Positions 26,846 through 39,400 of a DNA stretch of 52,458 nt are shown here, one piece after another. The stretch is taken from contig CAZHDI010000015.1 of the NCBI GenBank assembly GCA_964531285.1, forward strand, positions 1 to 52,458. Reading direction: 5' to 3'. Under the pieces are notes generated by a model. It was not told where the DNA came from. It made no database searches and saw only the letters and a program-made list of their open reading frames with translations. The position numbers and the translations under genes were made by a program. Source of the stretch: CAZHDI01 sp964531285 (GTDB lineage Bacteria; Pseudomonadota; Alphaproteobacteria; JAJFIK01). How positions within the stretch are numbered: position 1 is the first letter of the stretch; each line of letters begins with the position of its first letter.

Positions 26846-27268
26846 GATCGCTGTCCCTCGCGCCATGGCGCGGCCGCGGACTTATTCCGCATGCACGACG
26901 CCCTATGATGAACTCCGCAAACCGGCTGACGCCTCCCCGCGCCTGACCGGACATTTGCCGGCCTATCACGCGGCCCGGGCGCTGTCCCACACAAAGCCGT
27001 AACGCTGGTAAGGCTTTTGACGCGCCCTTGGCCAAGTCTTTGGCAAAAAAGGACCTGTGCGGACCTTTCGAGAAGATTACAATGTGCCCATATTTCAATG
27101 CTGCGGTGCCGAATATCCAACACGGATAGGAAACCGCCGCTCTGACATGATTTTGTCATTTCTTCGCATACTGAATGCCTGCCTCCCGAGCACGGGACCT
27201 TTCATGCATGTGACATCCCTCACAACGCGCAATGCCGCATTCGGTGCTACAATTCTTATGGCAGGGGA
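26846..27268. other. Divergent promoter region between giant secreted protein and T1SS genes
   Basis: These 423 bases separate two divergent genes and probably carry both promoters. A TGACA-N6-TGTCA inverted repeat lies at 27143-27158, and TACAAT at 27248 could be a -10 element for the T1SS operon, but no good -35 partner was found. No ORF here looks like a gene. Confidence 0.4.
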
Positions 27269-29050
27269 ATGGTAACGGCGCCTATGACACAATCACATCC
27301 GGCTGGAACCGGCCCGGACGCGGTAATCGCTGACCTTAAACAGCGCGCCGGCCGGTTGGGTATGATCGCGTTTTCTTTCAGTATCGTGATCAACCTTCTA
27401 CTGCTCGTCAGTCCCATTTACATGCTTCAGATTTATGACCGCGTTCTGGCGTCAGGGAGCGGTGCAACGCTGTTCTATCTGACTCTGGCGGCGATCGCCC
27501 TGCTCGGCGCCTTGGGCGCGCTTGAACATTACCGCTCGCAGCTCCTCATCCGGTTCGGAACCGAACTCTCCCGCACCCTCGACCAACGCCTGTTCCGGGG
27601 TGCGCTGGGGGCCTTCAACCGCCCGACAACGGGCAATCCAACCCAGCCCATGCGCGATCTCGACACGCTGACAGGCTTTTTGTCGCAAGGCAGCGCGACC
27701 AACCTGATGGATGCACCGTGGGCACCGTTTTTTCTGGCGATCATTTTTCTCATGCACCCGTGGCTTGGGATCGTCGCCACCAGCGGCGCCCTGGTGCTCG
27801 GCGTGCTTGCCGTCATGACCGAGACGACGAGCCGCGCGCCCCTTAAGGCAGCTCACCGGCACCGCTCACAGAGCATGGGTTATGTGGACCGTACACTGCG
27901 CAATGCCTCGGTGATTGAGTCCATGGGCATGGGCGGCCCGATCCTCAAGCGATGGCTTGGCACCTATCGCGAGGCGGCGCATCACCAGGCCGTTGCCGCA
28001 GAACGCAGCGGCGGGATCAAGGCGGTCATCAAATTTCTGCGTCCCTCGCTTCAGGCTGCCATGCTGGGCACCGGCGCCTGGCTGGCCTTGCGGGGAGACA
28101 TCACGGCGGGGACCATCGTCGCCGCTTCGATCATCTCGAGCCGCGCCCTGGCGCCCATCGAACAGGCGGTCGGCAATTGGAAGCAGGTCGTTGCCGCGCG
28201 CGACGCCTATGGCCGCCTGATCCAATTTTTGACCCGCCACTGCCCGGCAAAGGCAGAGGGGGTCGTCCTGCCGCGGCCAGAGGGGGCGCTGACCGTCGAA
28301 ACACTCGCAGGCGGGCCGCCGGGCGCCCGGACCCCGGTGGTCCAGGGCTTGAATTTTTCATTGGTGGCCGGACAGTTCCTTGGAATCGCGGGCCCCTCCG
28401 GCGCCGGAAAGTCGACGCTGGCTTCTCTCCTGGTCGGGATCTGGCAACCGCTCCAGGGAGCCGTGCGCCTGGATGGCGCGGATATCTATCATTGGGATAA
28501 GGACCACCTCGGGCCTCATCTGGGGTTTCTGCCGCAAGATACCGATCTCTTCGAGGGTACCATCGCTCAGAACATCGCCCGCTTCGGGCCCGTCGATTCG
28601 GATGCGGTGCTCGAGGCCGCCAAGCTCTCGGGCGTCCATGAGATGATCCTTCAGTTTCCGCAAGGGTATGAAACGCTTGTCGGCGCAGGGGGGCTTTGGC
28701 TGTCGGCCGGGCAGCGCCAGCGGATCTATCTGGCGCGTGCCATTTACCGGCGCCCGGCGCTCCTTGTGCTCGATGAACCCAATTCTCATCTCGATGCCGC
28801 AGGTGAAGCCGATCTTATTCAGACCCTGAAGTCTGTGACGGCCTGGGGTTCGACCATCGTTCTGATTTGCCATCGCCCGCCCCTTCTCGCACTCGCGGAT
28901 ACCATGATGATCCTGCGGGATGGCCGCATGCAGGTACTCGGCCCCACGGCAGAGGTGATGAAGCGTCTTGTCGGTCCGGCACCCCAGGCCGCCCGGGTGC
29001 TCACACCGTCCCATAGCGCCAGCCGCACCCCATCCGAGGTGGTCGGATAA
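27269..29050 (+). CDS. Type I secretion system permease/ATPase (PrtD/HlyB-like, no C39 domain)
   Basis: A 593-aa fused ABC exporter: the N-terminal half has about six helices (first at residues 30-55, IVINLLLLVSPIYMLQIYDRVL is the family-typical second segment), the C-terminal half is the ATPase with Walker A GPSGAGKST, signature LSAGQRQRIYLARAIY and Walker B LLVLDEPNSHLD. The signature has Ala for the second residue of the usual SGG. No C39 peptidase domain precedes the membrane part, so the substrate is not cleaved, fitting RTX-type cargo. ATG 27269 is the first start in frame; AGGGGA abuts it closely, and ATG 27284 is an alternative. The adaptor gene follows after two bases. The three giant flanking genes are the obvious cargo. 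Confidence 0.93.
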   Translation: MVTAPMTQSHPAGTGPDAVIADLKQRAGRLGMIAFSFSIVINLLLLVSPIYMLQIYDRVLASGSGATLFYLTLAAIALLGALGALEHYRSQLLIRFGTELSRTLDQRLFRGALGAFNRPTTGNPTQPMRDLDTLTGFLSQGSATNLMDAPWAPFFLAIIFLMHPWLGIVATSGALVLGVLAVMTETTSRAPLKAAHRHRSQSMGYVDRTLRNASVIESMGMGGPILKRWLGTYREAAHHQAVAAERSGGIKAVIKFLRPSLQAAMLGTGAWLALRGDITAGTIVAASIISSRALAPIEQAVGNWKQVVAARDAYGRLIQFLTRHCPAKAEGVVLPRPEGALTVETLAGGPPGARTPVVQGLNFSLVAGQFLGIAGPSGAGKSTLASLLVGIWQPLQGAVRLDGADIYHWDKDHLGPHLGFLPQDTDLFEGTIAQNIARFGPVDSDAVLEAAKLSGVHEMILQFPQGYETLVGAGGLWLSAGQRQRIYLARAIYRRPALLVLDEPNSHLDAAGEADLIQTLKSVTAWGSTIVLICHRPPLLALADTMMILRDGRMQVLGPTAEVMKRLVGPAPQAARVLTPSHSASRTPSEVVG

Positions 29051-29052
29051 TC

Positions 29053-30399
29053 ATGACACAAACAGCGCCCCGAAAAGACGATCCCTCCAAGACGGGACCC
29101 CGCCGCCAACGGCGCAAAGCCCGGACCGTACGCGATCCGATCATCGGCGGCTTTGTCATTATCGCGATGACGGTCGGCGGGTTCGGCTCTTGGGCATTGA
29201 CGGCCGAATTATCGGGAGCCATCATTGCGCCGGGCCGCCTCGCCGTGTCCAGCAAGAGCAAGACCATTCAGCATCTCGACGGCGGGATCATCCGCGACAT
29301 CCTGGTGAGCGACGGCGACACGGTCGGCGCGGGCGATGTGCTGCTCCAACTCGACAGCACGCGGGAACAGGCTCTTCATTCCACCGTGCGCGGCCGATAC
29401 GATAGCGCGCGCGCAGCCGCGGCCCGCCTGCGGGCGGAACGAGACGGCCTCGACGCCGTCGGCTTTCCCGACGATCTTATGGCCAGACGCAGCGAAGGCA
29501 ATGTCGCCGCGCTTCTGGCAACCCAGCAGGAAACCTTCCGGACCCGGCAGACTCACCATCTGGGCCGCGTTGACCTCTTGGGTCAACGCATCGCGCAATT
29601 GCGCGAGGAGATTACCGGCCTTGAAGCGCAGGCGAGCGCCATGGCGCGCCAGAAAATGCTGATCGGCCAGGAGCTTGAGGGGCTGCGGGATTTGCTTGAG
29701 CGCGGCTTTGCGCCGAAGACACGCGTTATGGCGCTGGAACGGGAGCAGGCCCGGATCGACGGTGAGCGGGCCGGTCTGCTGGCGTCCATCGCGAAGGCAC
29801 GCCAGGCCATTGCCGAGTCCGAACTCCAGATCACGCAGGAACGCACAACTTACCGCAAGGAGGTCGTCGGGGAACTCGAACGTCTGGAACAGACGATCGC
29901 GGATCTTGGATATGAATTGAGTACGATGTCGGCTACCCTTCAGCGTACCGATATTACAGCGCCCGTCGCCGGCACGATTGTCGGTCTCGCGGTTCACACC
30001 GAGGGCGCGGTCATCTCAGCAGGCCAGGTCCTGATGGAGATCGTTCCCGACCGGGATGCCATCGTCATCGAAGCGCGGGTCGATCCGCGTGATATCGAGA
30101 CGTTATATGTTGGCCAAGCCGCCAATGTTCAGCTTTCGGCCTATGCGGCACGCGATATCGGGAAACTCGACGGGCGGATCACGTATGTTTCAGCGGATGC
30201 GGTCGAGGATCCGTCAACGGGGCGCGCTCATTTCGATATACATGTCGATATCGATCCGCGGGACGCGGACCGTCATGGCATCCGCCTTCAACCCGGCATG
30301 CCCGCCGATGTCTTCATCCAGACGGGCGCACGCACGCCCTTTGCTTACCTCGTCAGCCCCCTGACAGACAGCCTGGGCCGGGCCTGGCGCGAGCGTTAA
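29053..30399 (+). CDS. Type I secretion membrane fusion protein (HlyD/PrtE-like)
   Basis: This 448-aa adaptor has a short cytoplasmic N-terminus rich in Arg and Lys, one membrane helix at about residues 33-55, a lipoyl half SKSKTIQHLDGGIIRDILVS, a long coiled-coil hairpin (about 110-290, Gln/Glu/Arg/Leu-rich), the second lipoyl half ITAPVAGTIVGLAVHTEGAV and a C-terminal beta-barrel ending in RLQPGMPADVFI. IQHLDGGIIRDI is characteristic of the HlyD type I family rather than of RND adaptors. It starts two bases after the ATPase stop, so the pair is translationally linked. The outer-membrane TolC component must be encoded elsewhere. It is convergent with the 3422-aa gene, with 21 bases between stops and no clear terminator. 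Confidence 0.93.
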   Translation: MTQTAPRKDDPSKTGPRRQRRKARTVRDPIIGGFVIIAMTVGGFGSWALTAELSGAIIAPGRLAVSSKSKTIQHLDGGIIRDILVSDGDTVGAGDVLLQLDSTREQALHSTVRGRYDSARAAAARLRAERDGLDAVGFPDDLMARRSEGNVAALLATQQETFRTRQTHHLGRVDLLGQRIAQLREEITGLEAQASAMARQKMLIGQELEGLRDLLERGFAPKTRVMALEREQARIDGERAGLLASIAKARQAIAESELQITQERTTYRKEVVGELERLEQTIADLGYELSTMSATLQRTDITAPVAGTIVGLAVHTEGAVISAGQVLMEIVPDRDAIVIEARVDPRDIETLYVGQAANVQLSAYAARDIGKLDGRITYVSADAVEDPSTGRAHFDIHVDIDPRDADRHGIRLQPGMPADVFIQTGARTPFAYLVSPLTDSLGRAWRER

Positions 30400-30420
30400 C
30401 CGGCGCAGGTGTCCGCGGTG

Positions 30421-33400
30421 TCAGAGCAGCGAGATATCGTCCGCCGTCCAGGGCAGGCCCGTATCGTCCAGCACATCGACATTGAGGCCGAAAAATTCGG
30501 TGTCACCCGGCGCAATCTCCTCGGTATAGAAAAGCGGGGTAAACACCAGATCCTCGCCGTTGAGGATCGTCAATTCAGCCCGGTAAACCTTGGTGAACGC
30601 GAGATTGGCCAGATCGCCGGGATCGAGATCGATCAGGACGCTCCACCCCGACACCGTCTCGTCGGAAACATTGGTCAATGTGATGTCCTGGCGCGCACCG
30701 CGGCCCCAGTCATTGACATCCGAGGCATCGAGCACCAGACCGTCACCGCCTGGAGGCGGCGGATCGTCCGGGGCGGGGTCAAGATCGGAGAAGGTGAACG
30801 AGAAGTCGTTCTCATCGAATCCGGTGCCCTGGACCTGAACCGAGAATGTGATGGTATCGGAGGATTCCAGGTCGAGTTGATAGCTCTTACCGAGCGTTGA
30901 GAACGTGCCCGCCGACGGATCGAAATCCACCGATGCGTTATAGCCTGTCAGCCAGCCGGTCGAGAACCGGGCCGCTTCGTCATCAATACCGACCGTCAGG
31001 GTCCAGTCGGAAACCGTGTCCCCAATGATCAGATCATCGCTGAGATGCAGCCTGAACGTGGCATTGAAGCCGCCCGATCCGGTCGTCTCGCTGAACCAAT
31101 CGTTCACCCGAATGAGCTCCGGCACAGCCGGTGCCGCGCCGATTGTCCGTGCCTCGACGATATCGGTCAGGCCGGCATCAGCGATTTGATCCGCCAGAGC
31201 CTGGGTGCTCAACCCGAAGCCCAGGATCGTATCGCCCGGCCCGATGGTCAACGCGGCCGCCGCATCCGCTACCGAGGCGAAGCCTTCCGATCCCACCAGA
31301 ATGAACCGCTCGTCGTCGCCGCCACCGATACGCCCGTCGGGTCCGGTAAACAGCAGAATCTCGACATCGGTCAGACGGTTGGTACCCAGATCGCCGAACG
31401 CATCGAGTGGATCGGTATCGGTCACGAGCACCGAACCCTGCGTGACGGCAAAGCCGGACGAAACGCCGCTAAAGGCCGCCGTGTCGATGCCGTCGCCACC
31501 GTCAAACGTGCCGTCGCCGGGACCGTCGATATAGAGATCCTGACCGCCTTCGCCTGCGAATGCGCCGCCGTCTCCAATGAAGACATCGTCTTGCGACAGC
31601 ACGGGGCCCGCCGCCGTTTCGAACGCCCCGAGATCCGGCGACCCTTCGGCAATGCGGGACAACCCGCGCTGATCGACCGGGACGGTCTCAAGTAAATTGC
31701 CGTCATCATCGGCATCAAGACTGTCAGCCGGGAGCACCGCGAGTGTACCTGTATTGACGGCTGGGTTGCCGGGATCCGCCTTGAGCGCGATGGTCGGGGT
31801 TGGACCGCCATTGTTGGCGAGTCCTCCGGCAATGGTATCGCCCGCGGCGACCGTCGTTTCGAAGACATCCGTGGCCGCGGCATTAATCACATTGTCGTCC
31901 GGATCGGCATCGCTGCCTTCGCCGACAATGTTCAGCCCACTGAAGCTGACGGATCCTGAGAGTTCAGGCATATAGGCCGCGCTGTTGCCCAACACGATTG
32001 AATTGGCCAATCCGACCTGGGCATTTCGGCCCCCATGGATGCCGCCCGCATACCCGAAATTATCGGTATTCACATTGCCGGACACCGTGGATTGGACGAG
32101 CGTGACCTGAGACTCGCCAAAAGCCGAGAGGCCCGCCCCATCGAACCCCGACCGGTTGCCGGAAATTGTGGCATTGGTGAGCGAGACGACTGGGGCATCG
32201 GCGAAGGTGCCTCCGGATACCACCAGGACACCACCGCCACTTTGTCCAGATTGATTATCCGATATCGTCGTATTCAGGATCTGGGTCTCAGAGTAAAGAT
32301 CGAGGCCACCGCCCCGCCCACCGACAGAATTGCCACTGACAACAGAGTCGACGAGCGTAAAGATGCTGTTGATACTCACAGCCACACCGCCACCGCGGGC
32401 TTGAGCACCGGGCGCCTCATTGCCGGAGATCGTCGACCCGATAATGGCCGTTGACGTCGCGCCATTTGAGACATTGACACCGCCGCCCCGTGCGCCACTG
32501 CTTGTCGCCGTATTGTTCTCGACCGTACTATTGGTCAAGATGAGATCGCCTGTACTCAGAATACCGCCGCCGCCATTGTTGGCAGTCGCCGTGTTTTCCG
32601 AGAGCACGCTATCGGTAATGCGTGCTGTCCCGCCGGACCGATTGACAATACCGCCGCCGCCGGACCCGCTGTTCTGTGTGATGACAAGATTGTCCGCCGT
32701 CAGATCGCCGGCGCTGTAGATACCACCACCGAGAGAAGACGCGATATTGCCCGTGACGGACGATCCCGACAGAATCACCGTGCCGGTATTCAAATTTTTC
32801 AGTCCCGCACCGGACCCGAACTCGCCCGTTGTGTTATCAACGATGGCGCTATCGGTGATGTCCAGCATCGCCCGGTTCGAGATCCCGCCGCCGCTGAATG
32901 CCGCCTCATTCGCCGATACTGTCGCATTGGTCAACACCAGCGAGCCGCCATCCCGGTTCGCGATACCGCCACCGGTACCGGCGGTATTCAGCGCGATCAT
33001 CGTTCCGTCGATATCGGCCTGACCGGTCGTATAAAGACCGCCGCCCGTGTCTGAGGCATCGTTCGACCGGATCGCCCCGCCGGAGATGGTCAAGACGCCC
33101 CGTGCGTTCACACCGCCGCCAAAGGCCGCATCGTTGTTCGCAATCACGGTCTCGGTGAGATCGGCCTCACCGGCCGTGTACAATCCGCCGCCGCTTGCGG
33201 CTCCGTTCCCGGCAACCGTGCTGTCACTGATCGTCACACGGCCGGCACTGAAGATGCCGCCGCCATCGGATACGGCCCGGTTGCCGGATACACTGCTGCG
33301 TGTAACCGTTAAGGTGCTGTCTGTGTCGGCATAGATGCCGCCGCCCTGGCCGGTCACGCCTCCGGTAATGATCAGACCCTCAAGGCCGACCGCCGCGCCG

Positions 33401-36400
33401 GTGACGACGAAGACGCCCACATTATCCGTGTCGGTCCCATCGCTCAGCGTCTGGTCGATATCGCTGATGACCCGGCCGTCCGGATCCGCCGTCAGCGCAT
33501 CATTGCCGCCGGCATCCCCTGAGATCGTGACATCGGCGACGCCGTCGCCGTTCAAATCACCATTGATCGTGACATCCGTCGACAGCGTGAGCGTACCCAG
33601 CGTCAGGCGAATGACATCGGCCGGTTCCCCATCGAACAGGCTGGCGTCGAAGGTGATGGTATCGGCAATCTCCGGGACTTGATCGGCCAGCGCGATGGCT
33701 TCCCGCAAGGACAGATCATCCGCACCGCCCATATCCGCGAGGGTAAGACCGGAGCCGGTGGCATCCAGTTCATCATTAGCCGTTGTTACAGTAAAGACCT
33801 CGGCCTGAGGGACTTCGTCGATCTGAAGCTCAAAAGCGCCGAGATCCCGACCGCCGGGCAAATCCGGCAGATCCACCGACCGGTCTTCCAGACGCGCATC
33901 GACACTGACCGCTGCGGTATCGGTGCTGCCGTCGCCATCGACATCCAGGCCCAACGCAGTTTCGCTTGGCAACAGACCGGCGGCCGCATCGAGAGCCGGA
34001 TTCACCGGAAACGGATTAAGGGCAACGGTCTCGACCGCCCCGCCATTATCGCCGATCACGCCGGCAAGGACCGTGCCGTTGGGGCTCGTCTCCGCGAACA
34101 CGTCCGCAGGCGCCGCATTGATCACCCCGTCCCCAGGGTCCGTATCACCGCCGTCCCCGACGATATTCAGCCCGGCATAGAGCGTCGTCTCGCCGCCGAA
34201 CGAGGCGCCGGCGAGGTCGGAGCCGGTCGGGGCATCATTGCCCAGAAGGATCGTGTCGGTGAGCGTTGCCTCATTGTCATTGTTGAGCCCGCCGCCCTCG
34301 TCCCCGGCGCTGTTTCCGGTGAGCGTGCTGCTGGTCAGGCTCAGGGTGCCGCCATTGCGAATGCCGCCGCCGTCCTGGCCCGCCGTATTCTGGACCGTGG
34401 TGACATTGACGAGGCTGCTGTCGGAGAAAAAGTCGCTATTGAGACCGCCCCCGCTGCTGTCAGCGGTATTGCCTAACAAGGTGACATTCACCAGTGTCGC
34501 CGTGTCATCATTCTGAATGCCGCCGCCGGATGATCCGGACTTGTTATCCGTAACCGCCGTGTTCAGAAGCGTCGCCGCACCGCCGTTTCGCAAGCCGCCG
34601 CCTTTGCCGAACCCGCCAGTGGTTTCGTTACCGGTGATCAGCGACCCGCTCACGGCCAGTGCGGCCGTATTGTCGATACCGCCGCCTTGCACCGCCTGAT
34701 TGCCGGATAGAACGACGCCCTCAAGCGATGCGGTCCCGGAGCTCGCCCGAAGACCGCCCCCATCATCTTCCGCCAGATTGTTCGCAATGCGCGTACCGTC
34801 GACGAATAGACTGCCACGGGTGGCCAGGCCGCCGCCGTCGCCATAAAGGCCGAGGGCCTGATTGCCCTCGATCGACCCGCCCTGGATCGTCAGTACGCCA
34901 TCGCTGTAAAGGCCGCCGCCCGAGCCGTTTTCGGCACGGTTGCCGGATAGGGTGACGCCGGACAGATCCAGCATGCCGCCATTCCAGAGGCCACCGCCAT
35001 CCGATCCTGCGGACGCCAAATTACCGGCAATAAGCGTATTGCGGACCCCCACATCCGACGCAGCATCGATCCGGATACCGCCGCCGCCAAAATAAGCCGA
35101 TCCCGAAACGCCGCCCGTGATCACGAGGCCGTCGAGGTCGACGGTGGCTCCCACAACATCGAGAACCCGCGTATTGTCGCTGCCCTCGGTATTGGCCGCC
35201 GCGTCCGTTATCACTTGTCCGCCAGCGGATAGAACCGTCGCGTCGTTCCGGGCCGCATCCCCAGAAAGGACGACATCCGGCGTATCGTCATCGTCGAGAT
35301 CGCCGTCGATGGTGACATCCGACCGCAGGCCAAGCGATCCCAGGGTCAGATGAATGACATCACCGGCCTCCCCGTCGAACACGCCGCTGTCGAAGGTGAT
35401 GGTCTGGCTGCCCGGGGTGCGCTCCGCAAGTGCGATCGCTTCCCGCAGAGAGGTCAGACCATCGAACGCGTCGACACGATCGAGCGCCGTCGTCACCGTC
35501 AGGCTCGGTGTTTCCTCGCCGCCCGGCAGGGCCTGAACCTCGACCGCACCCAGATCGGGCGTACCGCCAACACCGGGCAAGTCCACATCGCGGGCCTGGC
35601 CGAGAGCATCCAGGGCAATCGTGGCGGTTGCGATGGATCCGTCGCCATCGATATCCGCGCCCAGATCCTGCTCCGTGGGCAGAGGAGCGGTGCCGGTGTC
35701 GAGGGCCGGATTGAAGGACACAGGGTTGAGAGCGACAGTCGGCACGGGACCGCCACTGTCGGCGAGCCGTCCCGCGGTCGTGCTGCCGTTCGAGACCGGA
35801 TCCGCAAAGACATTGACCGCGGCAGCGTTGATGACGCCGTCACCGGCATCGGTGTCGGTGCCCTCGCCAATGATGTTGAGCCCGAGCGCCGAATAACCGC
35901 CAAACACCTCGCCAAACACACCGGCACCATTGCCCAGAACGATCGAATTGGCGACGGTCGCGTCGGCCCCTATAAACACCGACAGTCCGCGCCCCTCATT
36001 ACCGGTCACGGTGGTGTTGGTCAAAACCAGATCGGACGATACGCCGGACGATGCGCCGAAGGTCGCGATCGCGGACGCGTTGCCGTCATTGACATTGTCC
36101 GCAATCGTCGCATTCAAAAGATAGGCCGATCCGCCGTTCGACAGCCCGTCGCCGGAGAAGAAGCCGCCGTCATTGGCGCTCAGCGTACTGTTGGCCAGGG
36201 TCAGGGTTCCACGATTGAGTACACCGCCGCCGGTCGTGCCACCGTCATTGCCATCGATATGGGTATCCGTGATCAGCGCATCGCCGGATGAGCCGATGAA
36301 CACACCGCCGCCCTGGCGCGCCGCGATATTACCATCGATGATCCCGTCTCTGACGGTCAGGGCGCCATAGGAACTGATGCCCGCGCCATATCCGGCCGTA

Positions 36401-39400
36401 TTGTCCGACACCGCTGTATCGGACAGTAAAGCGGTTCCGAAATTCGCCAGCCCGCCGCCGTCGGAGGCTGCCGATATGACCGTATTGCCAGTGATCCGGG
36501 AGCCGGCAATCTCAAGATCCGCCGCGCGAGCATTGAAGACGCCGCCGCCGCCCGCATTCTGTCCGTAAGCGCTGTTGGCGAAGATCAGCGTATCGTCTAT
36601 CGACGCCGTGCCGCGGTTCAACAGGCCGCCGCCGCCCGCAAACTGACCGAGAACCGCATTGCCCGACAGGCTGGCGTTGAGCATCTCCACGCCCGCGCCG
36701 GCGGCCACATAAACGCCCGCGCCGCCATCCGTGCCAGTCGTCGCGCCGCCGGTGATCACCAGCCCGTCGAGGACCGCCGTGCCGGACGTGATGGCGATGA
36801 CGCGGACATTGTCGAGATCGGTACCTGCAAGAGCATTGGCTAGCGCATCCGTGATCGCGTTGCCGTCGAGATCCGCCGTGGCCTCATCGTTCCCCGAGGC
36901 ATCGCCTGAGACCGTGACATCCGGCGCGCCATCGTCATTGAGGTCGCCGTCGATGGTGAGGCTGGCCGTCAGGCTGAGCGTCCCCAGCTCGAGCCGGATG
37001 GTGTCCTGGTCCTCGCCGTTGAAAACAGCGGCATCGAACGTGATCCGGTCCGCTATGCCAGGCCGCTGATTGGCCAATTCGATCGCTTCGCGCAATGACA
37101 GGTCGTCCGCACCGCCCATATCGTCCACAGTGAGGCCAGGACCGAAAGCATCGAGTTGATCCGCGGCGACCGTGACCGTGTAGGTCTCCGGCGCGTTACC
37201 GATCTCCAACTCACCGGCGGTACCATCCGTCGCCTCGTTGCCCGCCGCATCGCGTGCCGTTGCAACGACATCGTAAACGCCGTCCGCCAGTGTTGTGAGC
37301 GTATTATCGGGCAGCGTCCATGTGCCATCACCGTTATTGACCGCGGCAACCGTCTGGCCTGCGACCGATACCGACAGCGTGGCGTCCGGGTCGTCCACGG
37401 TGCCGGTGAGCGCCGGGGTCCGGTCATTGGTGACGAGACCGTCGACGCCGACCATCGGTGCCTCGGTGTCGACCGTCAGTTCATCCGTCGTCGTATCAGT
37501 ACCCGTGTTGCCGAAGTCATCGACCGCACGCACCACGACGTCGTAGTCGCCGTCATCGAGCGCGGTCAGGAGATCATCGGCCAGGGTCCAGGTGCCGTCG
37601 CCATTGTTGACGGCGCCGAGAGATTGACCATCCACGGTCACGGTGATCGACGCAGACGGATCATCGACCGTGCCCGATAGCGCCGGTGTCGTGTCGTTCG
37701 TAAGCAAAGGATCGACGCTGACCTGCGGCGCGGCATTCACAGTCGCGATCAGCACGTTGCTGATGGGGCTTGTGGCCTGATCGACGCCGTAGGGGACCAC
37801 GGACTCGACGGCAACGAAGGTATTGATCCCGCCGTCGGGATCACTCCCCGCGCCCGCGGTCTGGAGCAGCGTGACATCGACGCGTGCTTCGCCATCGGCA
37901 TCGAACTGGCCATTAAAGATGACGGATGCCAGCGCCTCATTGGCATAGAAGGGCAGATCCGCATCCGGCACATCGAACGGGTCCGCGCCGCCTGCAATCA
38001 AGAGCCGCCCATCGACCTGAAGCAGGCTGAAATAGGCATCCGGCGTGCCGGTGATGAGGACCGCTTGCGCCAGATCCGAGGCGCCGACCTCAACCGGGCT
38101 GGACGCGCTGCCGTCAAACGCGATCAACGGGGCCAGCGGCAGTGTCTCCGTGAGAACGACCTGCGCGCCGCCCGCGCTGCCATCCTCATACAGAGTACCG
38201 ACGAGGACCGTGCCGTCCGACAGCCCGACCGTCACTGTCGCACCGATCAACTCAAAACCGCTGACCGCGCCGGCACTGCCGCCAAAGCCCAGCCCCTGGA
38301 GACTGTTCGGATCGACATCCACCGAAAAGGTGAATTCCTCTCTTTGATCGAAATCGGTGAAGGCCGCGGTGACCACATCGAACCCGCCATTGCGCGGCTG
38401 GGAGAACGGATCGGTCGCAGGATTGCCGGGCACCACGAGACCGGTCTGCGCGGCGCCGCTGTCAGGCGTCAACACCTTCGCCGTCGTATCGCCGCCGGTG
38501 CCTGAGGGGTCAAACACCATATCCGGCAAAATGGCGGTGCTCAGATCCAGCGACACCGACTCGATTTGGGCAAAGAAGTTCAGATTGGTGACCTGAAAAC
38601 TGGAGGCGCTGAAGGTCGATGCGGTCAGCCCGCTGCCGGGCGTGATTTCGATCAGAACCGTGGGCTGATCGATGGTCAGAGCATTGACCGCCGTCTCGAC
38701 GGTATCATTACCGATCGGATCGACAGCCGTGACGGATACGTCGTATGCGCCCGGCGCTAAGGGCGCCAGGATATCGTCGGCCAGGGTCCAGGTGCCGTCG
38801 CCATTATTCGTGGCCGCAACCGTTTGTCCGCCCACGGTGACCGTCACGGTCGCCGCAGGATCGTCCACCAGACCGGTGAGCATGGGCGTGGTGTCGGTGG
38901 TGGCCAGCGGATCGACCGAGACATCCGGCGGCGTGGTGTCCTGCTGCAAATCGCCCAGATTGGCCAGATCGACCCGGCCATCCGTCGTCTTCTCGAAGGC
39001 AAGAGCGGCGCCGGAGATGAGATAGGCTTCACCCGCCGCGCTTGCGGCTTCGCCGTCGGCAAGATCTGCTCCGATCAGAATGTCATCAAACCCGTCGGCA
39101 TTCACATCACCAATACCGGCGACCGAAATGCCGCTGCGGTCATTGGCATCGGCACCGTCGATGACGATGCCCTGCTCTTTGGTCAGGGCCGCAAGATCAA
39201 TGATACCGTCCGCCGTTTGTTCTGCGGCGATAGCGGATCCGAAAACGAGGAAGGTTTGACCGGCCCCGGTCTCATTGTCGGCGTTTTCGGCCAGCCTGCT
39301 GCCGATCAAGAGATCGTCGAGCCCGTCCCCATCCACATCGCCGGCATTGTCGACCGTCCGCTCACCGAGAATGCGGTCGCCCAGGCGGTCATTGGGGGAC

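Noticed and set aside
27143..27158. TGACA-N6-TGTCA as a shared operator with the 42000 region
   Set aside because: The five-base arms are short and the spacing differs from the 9-bp arms with 18-base spacer near 42000, so a common regulator is not supported.
31400..37200. CRISPR-like or tandem DNA repeats suspected in the giant gene
   Set aside because: The periodicity is irregular and explained by beta-helix coils (GGG(L/I)xNxG-like turns) in frame; there are no constant repeats with unique spacers.
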